NCBI GenBank assembly: GCA_020725105.1
Contig: DYFQ01000005.1
Coordinates: 1-63,273 of the forward strand
Reading direction: 5' to 3'
Origin: Symbiobacterium thermophilum
GTDB taxonomy: Bacteria; Bacillota; Sulfobacillia; DYFQ01
Length of the DNA stretch: 63,273 nt
Below the pieces are notes generated by a model. The model was not told where the DNA came from. It saw nothing but the letters and a program-made list of their open reading frames with translations, and searched no databases. The position numbers were made by a program, and so were the translations under genes. Within the stretch, counting starts at the first letter, position 1, and each line of letters begins with the position of its first letter. This document shows, one piece after another, positions 44,806 to 53,232 of this stretch.

Positions 44806-44837
44806 GGGCCCCGGGACTGGTTTCAGCCCCGGGGCCC
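44806..44837. other. 10-bp perfect hairpin between gmk and priA
   Basis: GGGCCCCGGG pairs with CCCGGGGCCC across a 12-nt loop in the 109-bp gap. No U-run in either direction; terminator function is doubtful. Confidence 0.4.
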
Positions 44838-44874
44838 CTGTCCTGGCCAGCTGGAGTCCGTCACCACCTGGAGT

Positions 44875-45579
44875 TCATCCAGGGACGGCCTGATCGTCCG
44901 CGGCGGCGCCCTCCCGGCCCTTCGATCCCCAGTGCCGGCGGGCAGCCTCGAAACGCTGCACTGCCGCGGCCACCGAAGGGCTCTGGCGCCGGACACGGCA
45001 GCGCTCAGCCAGAATGATGGACCAGAGCCGCTCCTCCGCCTGCTCCAGGTTGTCGTTGACCACGCAGTAGTCGTAGTTCTGCAGGGCCTCGATCTCGTGG
45101 GCGGCCCACGCCAGACGGGCGCGTATCTGCTCCGGACGCTCCGTACCCCGCTGGAGAATGCGGGCCTCGAGCACCTCGGGCGAAGGCGGCATGACAAAGA
45201 CGAGCACGGCATCCGCGCACTTTGCCCTGACCGCCGCCGCTCCCTGGGTGTCGATGTCAAGGAGAACGTCGACGCCTCGAGCGAGCCACGCCTCCACGTT
45301 CGCCCGCGGGGTTCCGTAGTAGTCTCCGTACACCTGGGCCCATTCCAGGAACTCGCCACCCTCGATCCGTCGCTGGAACTCCGCCCTGGTGACGAAGTGG
45401 TAATGGATTCCGTGGCGCTCTTCCGACCTCTTGCGCCGCGTGGTGAGGGAAACCGAGAAGGCCACGCCCTGCGAGGCCCGCCTGGCCAGCAGGGTCTCGC
45501 ACAGCGCGGTCTTGCCGGCTCCCGACGGTCCCGAGATCACCACCACAAAGCCGCGCCGGGGAGCGTCCTGTTGGGCCAT
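44875..45579 (-). CDS. gmk: Guanylate kinase
   Basis: 234 residues; GMP to GDP. P-loop ISGPSGAGKTALCETLL; GMP-binding SLTTRRKRSEERHGIHYHF, in which the usual PRxGE is KRSEE; EFLEWAQVYGDYYGTPRA; LDIDTQGAAAVR. The C-terminal 40 residues are an unusual charged tail. ATG start with AAGGACAGGGG. Downstream of remA as in Bacillus. Confidence 0.95.
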   Translation of the reverse strand: MAQQDAPRRGFVVVISGPSGAGKTALCETLLARRASQGVAFSVSLTTRRKRSEERHGIHYHFVTRAEFQRRIEGGEFLEWAQVYGDYYGTPRANVEAWLARGVDVLLDIDTQGAAAVRAKCADAVLVFVMPPSPEVLEARILQRGTERPEQIRARLAWAAHEIEALQNYDYCVVNDNLEQAEERLWSIILAERCRVRRQSPSVAAAVQRFEAARRHWGSKGREGAAADDQAVPG

Positions 45580-45592
45580 CCCCTGTCCTTGC

Positions 45593-45865
45593 CTACTCGG
45601 CAGCCGACTCTTCCGCTGCGGCTTCCTTGGTCGCCAGGCGATGAGCCACGGTTTCGGGTTGCACCGCCGAAAGGATCACGTGGTCGGAGTCGGTTATGAT
45701 CACGGCCCGGGTCCGCCGGCCGTAGGTGGCGTCCACCAGCACGCCCCGGTCCCTGGCCTCCTGGATGATGCGCTTGATCGGTGCCGACTCCGGGCTCACG
45801 ATGGCCACGATCCGGTTCGCGGAGACAATGTTCCCGAAACCGATGTTGATGAGCTTGATGTCCAC
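45593..45865 (-). CDS. remA: Extracellular matrix regulator RemA (DUF370)
   Basis: 90 residues, [20 protein letters not shown] at the start and [20 protein letters not shown]. RemA forms DNA-wrapping rings and activates matrix and osmoprotection genes in Bacillus. AGGAGGGTGA precedes the GTG start. The last 15 residues are an acidic tail. Confidence 0.94.
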   Translation of the reverse strand: MDIKLINIGFGNIVSANRIVAIVSPESAPIKRIIQEARDRGVLVDATYGRRTRAVIITDSDHVILSAVQPETVAHRLATKEAAAEESAAE

Positions 45866-45876
45866 CGCTCACCCTC

Positions 45877-46194
45877 CTAGCCGTGGGACCCGAGCCGCTC
45901 CAGCAGCGCCTCCCGTTGCCGCTTGCCAAGGCCCTGCACGCGGCGGGACTCGTCGATGCCGATCTCCTCCATGATCTTCCGGGCCGTGGTCTTGCCGATC
46001 CGCGGCAGCGACGCCAGGAGATACGCCACCCGCATACGGCCCATGACCTCGTCCTCGGCGTTTTCCAGCACGTCGCGAAGGCCTAGGGAACCTCCCTTGA
46101 GCCGCTCGCGGATGCTCTTCCGCCTCGAGCGCATCTCCTGCGCCTTCTGGAGGGCCCGCTTCTTCTCGCCAAGGGAAAGCTGTGGCAGGCTCAC
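45877..46194 (-). CDS. mihF: Integration host factor, actinobacterial type (mIHF)
   Basis: 105 residues. The C-terminal two thirds match mIHF: SLGLRDVLENAEDEVMGRMR, VAYLLASLPRIGKTTARKIM, then IGIDESRRVQGLGKRQREAL, a helix-two-turn-helix nucleoid protein that bends DNA. In Actinobacteria mihF lies just before gmk; here remA is between them. GTG at 46192-46194 with a perfect AAAGGAGGTGAGA is the start. Its presence in a spore-forming genome is notable. Confidence 0.9.
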   Translation of the reverse strand: MSLPQLSLGEKKRALQKAQEMRSRRKSIRERLKGGSLGLRDVLENAEDEVMGRMRVAYLLASLPRIGKTTARKIMEEIGIDESRRVQGLGKRQREALLERLGSHG

Positions 46195-46287
46195 CGTCTC
46201 ACCTCCTTTGTCAACCATGCTGGCGGGGGACCGCACCCGCCGCCCGCGGGTGCCGGAGGGGCCCCCGCAAACCCTGTCCCGGGCAGC

Positions 46288-47181
46288 TCACTCGAGGTTC
46301 TGAATCTGCTCGCGGACCTTCTCCAGCTCGGCCTTGGCCTCCACCACCAGCCGGGAGATCTCGGCGTCATTGGCCTTGGCGCCAACGGTGTTGAACTCAC
46401 GGTTCAGTTCCTGGACGATGAAGTCCAGCCGCCGGCCCACCGGCTCTGCCATCGCCTCGCACTTCCGCAACTGCTCCAGGTGACTTTCGGCCCGGACCAG
46501 TTCCTCGGTGACGTTGGCCCGCTCGGCGAAGAGGGCGACCTCCGTTGCCAGCCGGGTACCGTCTATTGCCGCCGCCCCGGGGTGGCCGGCCCCGCGCAAC
46601 AGTTCCTCGACCCGCTCCCCCAGCCGCCGGTGGTAAGCCTCCACCACGGCGGGGGCCCGCACCTCGATGGCCTTAATAATCTGCTCCAGATTGCCGATCC
46701 TATGTGCCAGGTCCTGCCAGATGGCTGCACCCTCGGCCTCCCGCATGGCCACCAGTTGACCGAGGGCCTGCCGGGCCGCCCCCTCGACCGCCGGCCACCA
46801 GGTCTCGACCTCGGCCTCGGCGTCGCGGACCAGCACCACCTCTGGCAAAGCCACCAGGTCGGCCAGACGCGGCTCGTCGGGCAGGTCCAGAAGACGCTTG
46901 ATCTCTAGCAGCGCCTGGTGGTAGGCGGAGGCCAGTGCCTGGTTGACCTCGACCGTCGCCTGGCGGCCGGCGTACTCCTCGAGCGAGACGAGCACGTCAA
47001 CCCGGCCGCGACCGACCTCGGTTCCCACCAGCCGCTTCAACCGGTCTTCCAGGCCGGCGAGGCTCCGGGGCAGGCGGACGCCGATCTCGGTGAACCGGTG
47101 GTTGACCGCCCGGAGTTCCACGACGACCCGCCCGGCGCCGGTGGCCTCCTCACCCCGGCCGTAGCCCGTCATGCTGCGCAC
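46288..47181 (-). CDS. YicC family endoribonuclease
   Basis: 297 residues. SMTGYGRGEEATGAGRVVVE and ELRAVNHRFTEIGVRLPRSL open the protein; the C-terminal GRRLDFIVQELNREFNTVGA plus KANDAEISRLVVEAKAELEK is the DUF1732 signature. YicC proteins cleave RNA and affect stationary-phase survival. First of the yicC-mihF-remA-gmk run, as yloC-remA-gmk in Bacillus. Confidence 0.94.
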   Translation of the reverse strand: MRSMTGYGRGEEATGAGRVVVELRAVNHRFTEIGVRLPRSLAGLEDRLKRLVGTEVGRGRVDVLVSLEEYAGRQATVEVNQALASAYHQALLEIKRLLDLPDEPRLADLVALPEVVLVRDAEAEVETWWPAVEGAARQALGQLVAMREAEGAAIWQDLAHRIGNLEQIIKAIEVRAPAVVEAYHRRLGERVEELLRGAGHPGAAAIDGTRLATEVALFAERANVTEELVRAESHLEQLRKCEAMAEPVGRRLDFIVQELNREFNTVGAKANDAEISRLVVEAKAELEKVREQIQNLE

Positions 47182-47272
47182 CGGTGCCCGGCCCCCTTTT
47201 CGCCCGCCGACGTAGCCGCCATTCTACGCGCCAGGGGTAAATCCTTCCTGGCCCGGGTCGCGGCCCAGCATT

Positions 47273-48454
47273 TCAGCCCCGCGGCCTGGCCAGGTCCGGC
47301 CGGGACCCCAGCCGGCGAAGCGCCTCGTCCAACCGGTCGTCGGGCACGGTCAGGGACAGGCGGACGTAACCCTCGCCGTGGTCACCGTAGGCCGAACCCG
47401 GCGTGACCAGCACGCCCGCGGCGGACAGCACGTGCTCGGCGAAGCCGGCCGAGGTCCAGCCCTCCGGTATGGGAACCCACAGGTAGAAGGTGGCGCTGGG
47501 GGGCCTGACCCGGAAGCCCAGCCGGGCCAGGACCTCAACCGTTCTGTCCCTCCGCTGCCTGTAGAGTCCCGTCATGGCCCGGATGGCCCCGCCGGCCTCA
47601 GACTCCAGGGCATGGATGGCGGCGTGCTGGATGGCGGTGAACTGCCCCGAATCCGTGTTGGTCTTGATCACCCCCAGCGCGCCCAGGGCGTCCGCATTGC
47701 CCACCGCGTAGGCGATCCGCCAGCCGGTCATGTTGAACGGCTTGGACAGCGAGCCAACCTCCACCACCACCTCGCGGGCCCCCGCCACCTGCAGGGGGCT
47801 GGGAGCCGGCGGACCATCGAGCACCAGGTCGGCGTAGGCGGCGTCGTGGCACAAGAGCACCCGGTGCCGGCGGCAGAAGTCTACCACCCCCTCGAAGGCC
47901 TCCAGGTCCGCCACCGCGCCGGTGGGGTTGTTGGGGTAGTTGAGGAACATGAGCCGGGCCCGGCCGGCGACCTCCTCGGGCACCCCCGCCACGTCGGGCA
48001 GAAAGCCCCGTTCCTCCCGGAGGGGCAAGGGGTAGGGCACCCCACCCGCCAGCAGGGACTGGACCCGGTAGACGGGATAGGCGGGGTCTGGGACCAGCGC
48101 CACGTCGCCCGGGTTCAACACCGCCCAGGGCAGGTGGGCCAGACCCTCCTTGGACCCGATGAGCGCCAGGACCTCCCGGTCGGGGTCAAGCTCCACCCCG
48201 TAGCGCCGCCGGTACCAGGCGGCCACCGCCCGCCGGAAGGCCGGACTGCCGGCGTAGTCGGGGTAGCGGTGGTGCTCGGGGTTGGCCGCCTCCCGGCAGA
48301 GGCGCTCCACGATGGCCGGCGGGGTCGGCCGGTCAGGGTCCCCGACCCCGAGGTCGATCACGTCGATCCCCTGGGCCCGGGCTTCTCGCAGCTTCCGTTG
48401 GAGTTCAGCGAAAGGGTACGGTGGCACCTCGTCAAGACGCCGGGCACGCTGCAA
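47273..48454 (-). CDS. dapL: LL-diaminopimelate aminotransferase-like enzyme
   Basis: 393 residues, class I/II PLP aminotransferase. VIDLGVGDPDRPTPPAIVE, LNYPNNPTGAVADLE, CHDAAYADL and the PLP Lys in VGSLSKPFNMTGWRIAYAVG fit DapL from spore formers, which makes LL-DAP for lysine and peptidoglycan. TTG at 48452-48454 behind GGGAGGG gives the family N-terminus (QRARRLDEVPPYPFAEL). A related aminotransferase specificity cannot be excluded. Inserted between yicC and the Ca2+ ATPase relative to Bacillus. Confidence 0.87.
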   Translation of the reverse strand: MQRARRLDEVPPYPFAELQRKLREARAQGIDVIDLGVGDPDRPTPPAIVERLCREAANPEHHRYPDYAGSPAFRRAVAAWYRRRYGVELDPDREVLALIGSKEGLAHLPWAVLNPGDVALVPDPAYPVYRVQSLLAGGVPYPLPLREERGFLPDVAGVPEEVAGRARLMFLNYPNNPTGAVADLEAFEGVVDFCRRHRVLLCHDAAYADLVLDGPPAPSPLQVAGAREVVVEVGSLSKPFNMTGWRIAYAVGNADALGALGVIKTNTDSGQFTAIQHAAIHALESEAGGAIRAMTGLYRQRRDRTVEVLARLGFRVRPPSATFYLWVPIPEGWTSAGFAEHVLSAAGVLVTPGSAYGDHGEGYVRLSLTVPDDRLDEALRRLGSRPDLARPRG

Positions 48455-48497
48455 CGGGCAATCCCTCCCGTCCCGAGGATTTTTTGGCCGGCTGCCG

Positions 48498-51371
48498 CTA
48501 TCCTGCCCGCCCGGCCGGCCGCCGGCCCAGAATCCATCGCCTGAGCGCCGGCCCGCCGCCCCCCACCGCCGACGCGGCCCCCACGAGCACCCAGTCCAGG
48601 GGCGAGAGGGGCACCGTCCGGAACCACGGCGCCAGGGCGGGATGGTGAACCACACCCGCCAGCATGGCCCCGGAAACGATCACCGAGAGGAGAAGCCAGG
48701 GGTTGGACCAGAGCGGCGCGGGGCGGGCCGAGCCCTCGGCGCGGCAGTCGAACACGTGAAAGAGCTGGCAGCCCACGAGGGTGGCGAAGGTCATGGTCCG
48801 GGCCCAGGCCAGTTCCGGGGGCTCCGGGCCGGCGCCGACCGACGCCAGCGCGGCGGACCAGGCGGGCCCCAGGCTCAGGCGGAAGACGGCCAGGGAGGCC
48901 AGGCCGATCAGGGTGCCCCGAACCAGGATCCGCCAGCCCAGGCGGCGGGCGAAAATGCTCTCCCGGGGAGGCCGGGGCGGGCGGTCCATGAGGTCGGAAG
49001 CCCCCGGCTCCATGGCCAGGGCGGTGGCGGGCAGGCCGTCGGTCACCAGGTTCACCCAGAGGATCTGGATGGGGGTGAGCGGGAGCGGCCAGCCGGCCAG
49101 CACCGCCAGGAGCATGACCAGCACCTCGCCGACGTTGCAGGACAGCAGGTAGCGGATGAACTTCCGGATGTTGTCGTAGATGGCCCGGCCCTCTTCCACC
49201 GCCGCGACGATGGAGGCGAAGTTGCCGTCGGTGAGAATCATCGACGCGGCTTCCTTCGTCACGTCGGTGCCGGTCGGCCCCATGCTGATCCCGATGTCCG
49301 CCGCCTTCACCGCCGCCGCGTCGTTGACGCCGTCGCCCGTCATGGCCACCACGTGGCCCTGCCGGCTCAAGGCCTGAACCAGCCGCAGCTTGTGGGCGGG
49401 GGACACGCGGGCGTAGACCGACACCTCCTCGAGGCGGCGTCCCAGCGCCCGGTCGGACATGGTGTCAAGCTCGGCGCCGGTCAACACCGGCCCGTCACCC
49501 AACCCCAGGTCCCTGGCGATGGCCCGGGTGGTCAGCGGGTGGTCGCCGGTGATCATGATCACCCTGATGCCGGCCCGGCGGCACGTCTCGATGGCCTTGC
49601 GGGCCTCGGGCCGCGGTGGGTCCATCATGCCCAGCAGGCCCACGAAGGTGAGGTCCCGCTCCAGTTCCTCACCGTCGCCGGCCTGGGCGGCCGCAACCTC
49701 GGACCCGTCCAGGGCCCGGTAGGCGACGGCCAGGACCCGGAGGGCCCGGCCGGCCATGGCGTCGACCGCCGCCCGGAGGCCGGCCCGGTCCGCGGCGGTG
49801 AGCGGGTTGGGGCCCCGCTCGGTGTAGCTCCGGCTGCACAGGGCCAGGAGCGTGTCGGGGGCCCCTTTGGTCACCAGCACGGCCTGCCCGGGCCCGCCCG
49901 GCCACCACTCGCGCCGGCCGGGCGGGCCGGCGGCGGGCACGACCACCACCGACATCCGCCGGCGGCCGGACTCGAAGGGGACTTCCCCCAGCCGGATCCA
50001 GCCGCGAGCCAGATATTCCGGGGTGAAGCCCGCCTTGGCCGCGGCCACCACCAGCGCCCCTTCGGTCGGGTCTCCCTCCGCCGTCCACCGGCCGCCGGGG
50101 TCGCCTGTCCGGCGGCCGGCTCTCCGGCCCCGGCGTGTCGCCCGGGAAGCCCGCTTCCCGTCGTCGCCGGGCAGGCACTGGAGCCGAGCGTTGGAGGCCA
50201 GTGCCCCCAGGGCCAGGCTCAGGGCGAGGCCCGGCTCCGCGTCCGGCCTGACCGGCTCGCCGTCCCTCGAGAAGTCACCACCCGGCTGGTACCCCGTCCC
50301 TGACACCTGGTACCGCCGGCCGCCGGCCACCACCTCGCGGACGGTCATGGCGCTCTCGGTCAGGGTTCCCGTCTTGTCGCAGGCGATCACGGTGGCGCAG
50401 CCCAGGGTCTCAACGGCGGGCAGCCGCCGGATGATGGCGTTACGCCCGAGCATTCGCTGGACGCCCACGGCCAGCCCGATGGTGACCACGGCGGGCAGGC
50501 CTTCGGGGATGACGGCCACCGCCAGGCTGACCCCGGCCAGGAACATCCGGTACACCGGCTCGCCCCGGGCCATTCCCGCCAGGGCCACGGCGAGGGACAC
50601 CAGGAGGCACACGGCGACCAGGGCCTGGCTGAGGTGGGCCAGCCGCCGCTGCAGCGGCGTGTCGCGTTCCCCGACCGCCTGGATCAGCCCGGCGATCCGG
50701 CCCGTCTCCGTCCTCACCCCCGTGGCCACCACCACGGCGGTCCCCCGGCCGCGCACCGCCGTCGTTCCCAGAAAGACCATGTTCCGCCGGTCGCCCAGGG
50801 GCGTGGCGGGCGCCAGGGCGGAGGTTTGCTTCCGGACGGGCGCCGACTCCCCGGTGAGAATCGCCTCGTCCACTTCGAGGTTGGCCACGCTCACCAGGCG
50901 GCCGTCGGCGGGCACCCGGTCGCCCGTCTCCAGGACCAGCAGGTCGCCCACGACCACCTCCGCCGCGGGGATCCGGGTCAGCCGCCCGCCCCTCAGCACC
51001 CGGGCTTCCGGCGCAGCCATGGCCTGCAGGGCCTGCAGGGCCCGTTCCGCCCGGAACTCCTGGAAAAAGCCCAGACAGGCGTTGAGGATCACGATGGCCA
51101 GGATGGTCAGGCTGTCAGCCATTTCCCCCAGGAGGTAGGCGACGGCGGTTGCCCCCAGCAGGACCAGCATGGTGGCGTCCCTGAACTGGCGCAGGAACAG
51201 GCGGATGGCCGACGGAGGGCCTGGCCCGGGCAGGCGGTTGGAACCCAGGCGTCGCAAGCGGCGGGCCGCCTCGGCGTGGCTCAGCCCCTCCGGCAGCGAA
51301 CCACCCACCCTGGCCAGGGTCTCCTCTACCGAAAGGCTGTGCCAGGCTGCCACCGCGCGTGGGACCGCCAC
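48498..51371 (-). CDS. Calcium-transporting P-type ATPase (YloB-like)
   Basis: About 957 residues of the type IIA family. N-terminal cation-ATPase domain (WHSLSVEETLARVGGSL), actuator TGES in EAILTGESAPVRKQ, helix 4 VAVIPEGLPAVV, phosphorylation site CDKTGTLTESAM, KGAPDTLL, ATGDGVND-type hinge VAMTGDGVNDAAAVKAADIG, and ten membrane helices with NLVTDGLPATAL. A basic insert (ASRATRRGRRAGRRTG) lies in the nucleotide domain. GTG at 51369-51371 with GGAGGTGG is the likely start. Bacillus yloB lies in the same place before yicC. Confidence 0.94.
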   Translation of the reverse strand: MAVPRAVAAWHSLSVEETLARVGGSLPEGLSHAEAARRLRRLGSNRLPGPGPPSAIRLFLRQFRDATMLVLLGATAVAYLLGEMADSLTILAIVILNACLGFFQEFRAERALQALQAMAAPEARVLRGGRLTRIPAAEVVVGDLLVLETGDRVPADGRLVSVANLEVDEAILTGESAPVRKQTSALAPATPLGDRRNMVFLGTTAVRGRGTAVVVATGVRTETGRIAGLIQAVGERDTPLQRRLAHLSQALVAVCLLVSLAVALAGMARGEPVYRMFLAGVSLAVAVIPEGLPAVVTIGLAVGVQRMLGRNAIIRRLPAVETLGCATVIACDKTGTLTESAMTVREVVAGGRRYQVSGTGYQPGGDFSRDGEPVRPDAEPGLALSLALGALASNARLQCLPGDDGKRASRATRRGRRAGRRTGDPGGRWTAEGDPTEGALVVAAAKAGFTPEYLARGWIRLGEVPFESGRRRMSVVVVPAAGPPGRREWWPGGPGQAVLVTKGAPDTLLALCSRSYTERGPNPLTAADRAGLRAAVDAMAGRALRVLAVAYRALDGSEVAAAQAGDGEELERDLTFVGLLGMMDPPRPEARKAIETCRRAGIRVIMITGDHPLTTRAIARDLGLGDGPVLTGAELDTMSDRALGRRLEEVSVYARVSPAHKLRLVQALSRQGHVVAMTGDGVNDAAAVKAADIGISMGPTGTDVTKEAASMILTDGNFASIVAAVEEGRAIYDNIRKFIRYLLSCNVGEVLVMLLAVLAGWPLPLTPIQILWVNLVTDGLPATALAMEPGASDLMDRPPRPPRESIFARRLGWRILVRGTLIGLASLAVFRLSLGPAWSAALASVGAGPEPPELAWARTMTFATLVGCQLFHVFDCRAEGSARPAPLWSNPWLLLSVIVSGAMLAGVVHHPALAPWFRTVPLSPLDWVLVGAASAVGGGGPALRRWILGRRPAGRAG

Positions 51372-51487
51372 TGCTTCGCCAACCACCTCCAGGGGAGCAA
51401 TGAAAACGTCCCCGCGGGCCGGGTGGGCGTGGGAACGCCGGTGTAAGGGTATGGTGGGCCGCAAAGGGCCAGAACCGGGTAATCAGT

Positions 51488-51519
51488 GGGGCCGCGCCGG
51501 CTCTCCCCGGCGCGGCCCC
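51488..51519. terminator. 13-bp perfect hairpin, probable boundary after the mutase-like gene
   Basis: GGGGCCGCGCCGG and CCGGCGCGGCCCC pair perfectly over a 6-nt loop in the 192-bp gap. No U-run, so termination is inferred from position only. Confidence 0.45.
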
Positions 51520-51563
51520 CGTCAAACGCGGCCGCTTATCCTCCCGCCAACGGCGCGTGGGCG

Positions 51564-53216
51564 TTAAACCTCTCGGACGGCCTCCCGGTGGCGGTCGAGA
51601 ACCCGCCGGATGCGCTCCGCCTCGGGCAGGGGCTCCCGCGTATCCGGGTCCACGGCCACCCGCTTGCCATCGACCATCCTGGTCCGCAGGGCGCCCAGGC
51701 AGTGCGGGTTACCGTCGAAGTGCGGCGCGTCCAGCAGCCCGATCTTCACCGCCCGCTCCAGGGTGGCCGCGTCGGTCCAGGGGTCGTCTACGCCGGGACC
51801 GGCGATGTCCCGGATGGCGTTCAGGATCAGCCGGGCCTCGCCCACCAGTTCGGCCTTGCGCGCCTGGACGGCGGGGTCCCGGGTCATGTCGGGCAGGCCG
51901 CCAAGGCAACTGCGGATCACCCCGTGGGCGATCTTGCAGCTCTCGATGATCTCGTCGGCCGTGGCGGCGTGGTCGGCCTCGGGGTAGCCCACCACGTGGA
52001 CGATGTGGGGCCTGACGGCCAGTTGAAGCATGGTGGAGGATGCCAGCTGCCCCTTGGCCGCGTCCGGGTCGGTGACCAGGAAGTGCAGCCCGGCCCGGGT
52101 CTCCCTGAGCACCCGGAAGTCCGGTCCCGCCAGTTCCTCCTCGATCAGTTCCAGCTTGGCCAGCATCTTGGCCAGGTCCATCCGGTACGAGGTGTCCCGG
52201 GGATTGTTGAACATGAGTTGCTGCACATAGTGGCGCACGCCGCAGGCCCTGGCGTTATAGGCACCCAGAAACGCCGCCGCCACGGCGATGGTGTCGTGGG
52301 CGTCACGAAGGCTCCAGTGGTGGGACTCGTTCATCTCCACCGGGATGCCCAGCCGCGCGTAGTAGCGCATGAGCGCCTGGGCCTCGGGGACGGACTCGGT
52401 GAGGGGGCGCCGGGAGCGGCCGTCCAGCACGCTGTACCAGAACAGCGGCGTGGCGGCCCAGGCGTTGTGGATGGTTTCCACCAGCAGCTTGCCCCACTTC
52501 AACAGGTCCTGGGTCCCCGAGTAACAGCGCACGAGCGGGTAGTTGCCCCGGCGGCTGGCCTCGTAGATGCGGCGCAGGTCTTCGGCGGTGCGCACCGGCA
52601 CGCCGCCGGCGCCGTCCTCCTTGGGGTCCATCTCCTCGGGCCGGAAGAAAAACTCCTGGGCGTTCTGGTCCGGGCCGAGGGAGACGACGTCCAGCACCCT
52701 GGCCTCGGCCAGACGGGCCACCCCTTCGATGGTGGCTTCCACCGTGGGTTGCCCGAAGTGGTGCCTGAGCACCGGGTAGGGGGCCTGGGCCTCGATGCGC
52801 TCCACCAGGGTCCGGGGGTAGCTCGCCTCGCCCCTCACCGTGGCCTCCCCCCTCAACCAGGCCACGATGTCCTCCACGGGCGACTCCTGGCTGAACACGG
52901 CCTCGAAGAAGCCCAGCCGGCGGGCCACCTGGCACACGGGGGGCGTCCCGCCGAAGATGAACCGCTTGCTGTCCAGGAGCCCCCGGCGGGCCAGTTCGTT
53001 CTTCAGGTGGGCCAAAAGCTTCTCGGCGGCCTCGGGGGTAAGCCGGTAGCTGACCGCCACGATGTCCGGATCCTCCGCTTCGATGGCCGCCACGAAGGTC
53101 TCCACGGGGACTGCCGGCCCCAGGAACCGGTAGACATACCCGTGGTCCTGAGCCAGGTGGAAGAAGTTGACCAGCCCGGCCACGTGTACGCACTCGCCCA
53201 GGGCGGCGCCCAGCAT
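51564..53216 (-). CDS. Cobalamin-domain / glutamate-mutase-E-like protein, function unknown
   Basis: 550 residues. Residues 1-120 look like a B12-binding Rossmann domain (ALGECVHVAGLVNFFHLA; IVAVSYRLT; FIFGGTPP), but the usual DxHxxG motif has Cys for Asp, keeping His and Gly. From about residue 190 a barrel follows whose stretch VRCYSGTQDLLKWG, ETIHNAW and RLGIPVEMNESHHW parallels the MutE/GlmE subunit of glutamate mutase. I infer a coenzyme-B12 carbon-skeleton mutase relative or a degenerate one. It is 16 bp after the opine dehydrogenase gene, under the same riboswitch. Confidence 0.7.
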   Translation of the reverse strand: MLGAALGECVHVAGLVNFFHLAQDHGYVYRFLGPAVPVETFVAAIEAEDPDIVAVSYRLTPEAAEKLLAHLKNELARRGLLDSKRFIFGGTPPVCQVARRLGFFEAVFSQESPVEDIVAWLRGEATVRGEASYPRTLVERIEAQAPYPVLRHHFGQPTVEATIEGVARLAEARVLDVVSLGPDQNAQEFFFRPEEMDPKEDGAGGVPVRTAEDLRRIYEASRRGNYPLVRCYSGTQDLLKWGKLLVETIHNAWAATPLFWYSVLDGRSRRPLTESVPEAQALMRYYARLGIPVEMNESHHWSLRDAHDTIAVAAAFLGAYNARACGVRHYVQQLMFNNPRDTSYRMDLAKMLAKLELIEEELAGPDFRVLRETRAGLHFLVTDPDAAKGQLASSTMLQLAVRPHIVHVVGYPEADHAATADEIIESCKIAHGVIRSCLGGLPDMTRDPAVQARKAELVGEARLILNAIRDIAGPGVDDPWTDAATLERAVKIGLLDAPHFDGNPHCLGALRTRMVDGKRVAVDPDTREPLPEAERIRRVLDRHREAVREV

Positions 53217-53232
53217 GCGCCGGCCCCGTGCC

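Noticed and set aside
47215-47260. TAGAAT as a -10 for yicC
   Set aside because: No acceptable -35 at 16-18 nt.
52303-53193. 296-codon open frame on minus within the mutase-like gene
   Set aside because: Frame-shifted shadow of the cobalamin-domain gene, Gly/Arg-rich.
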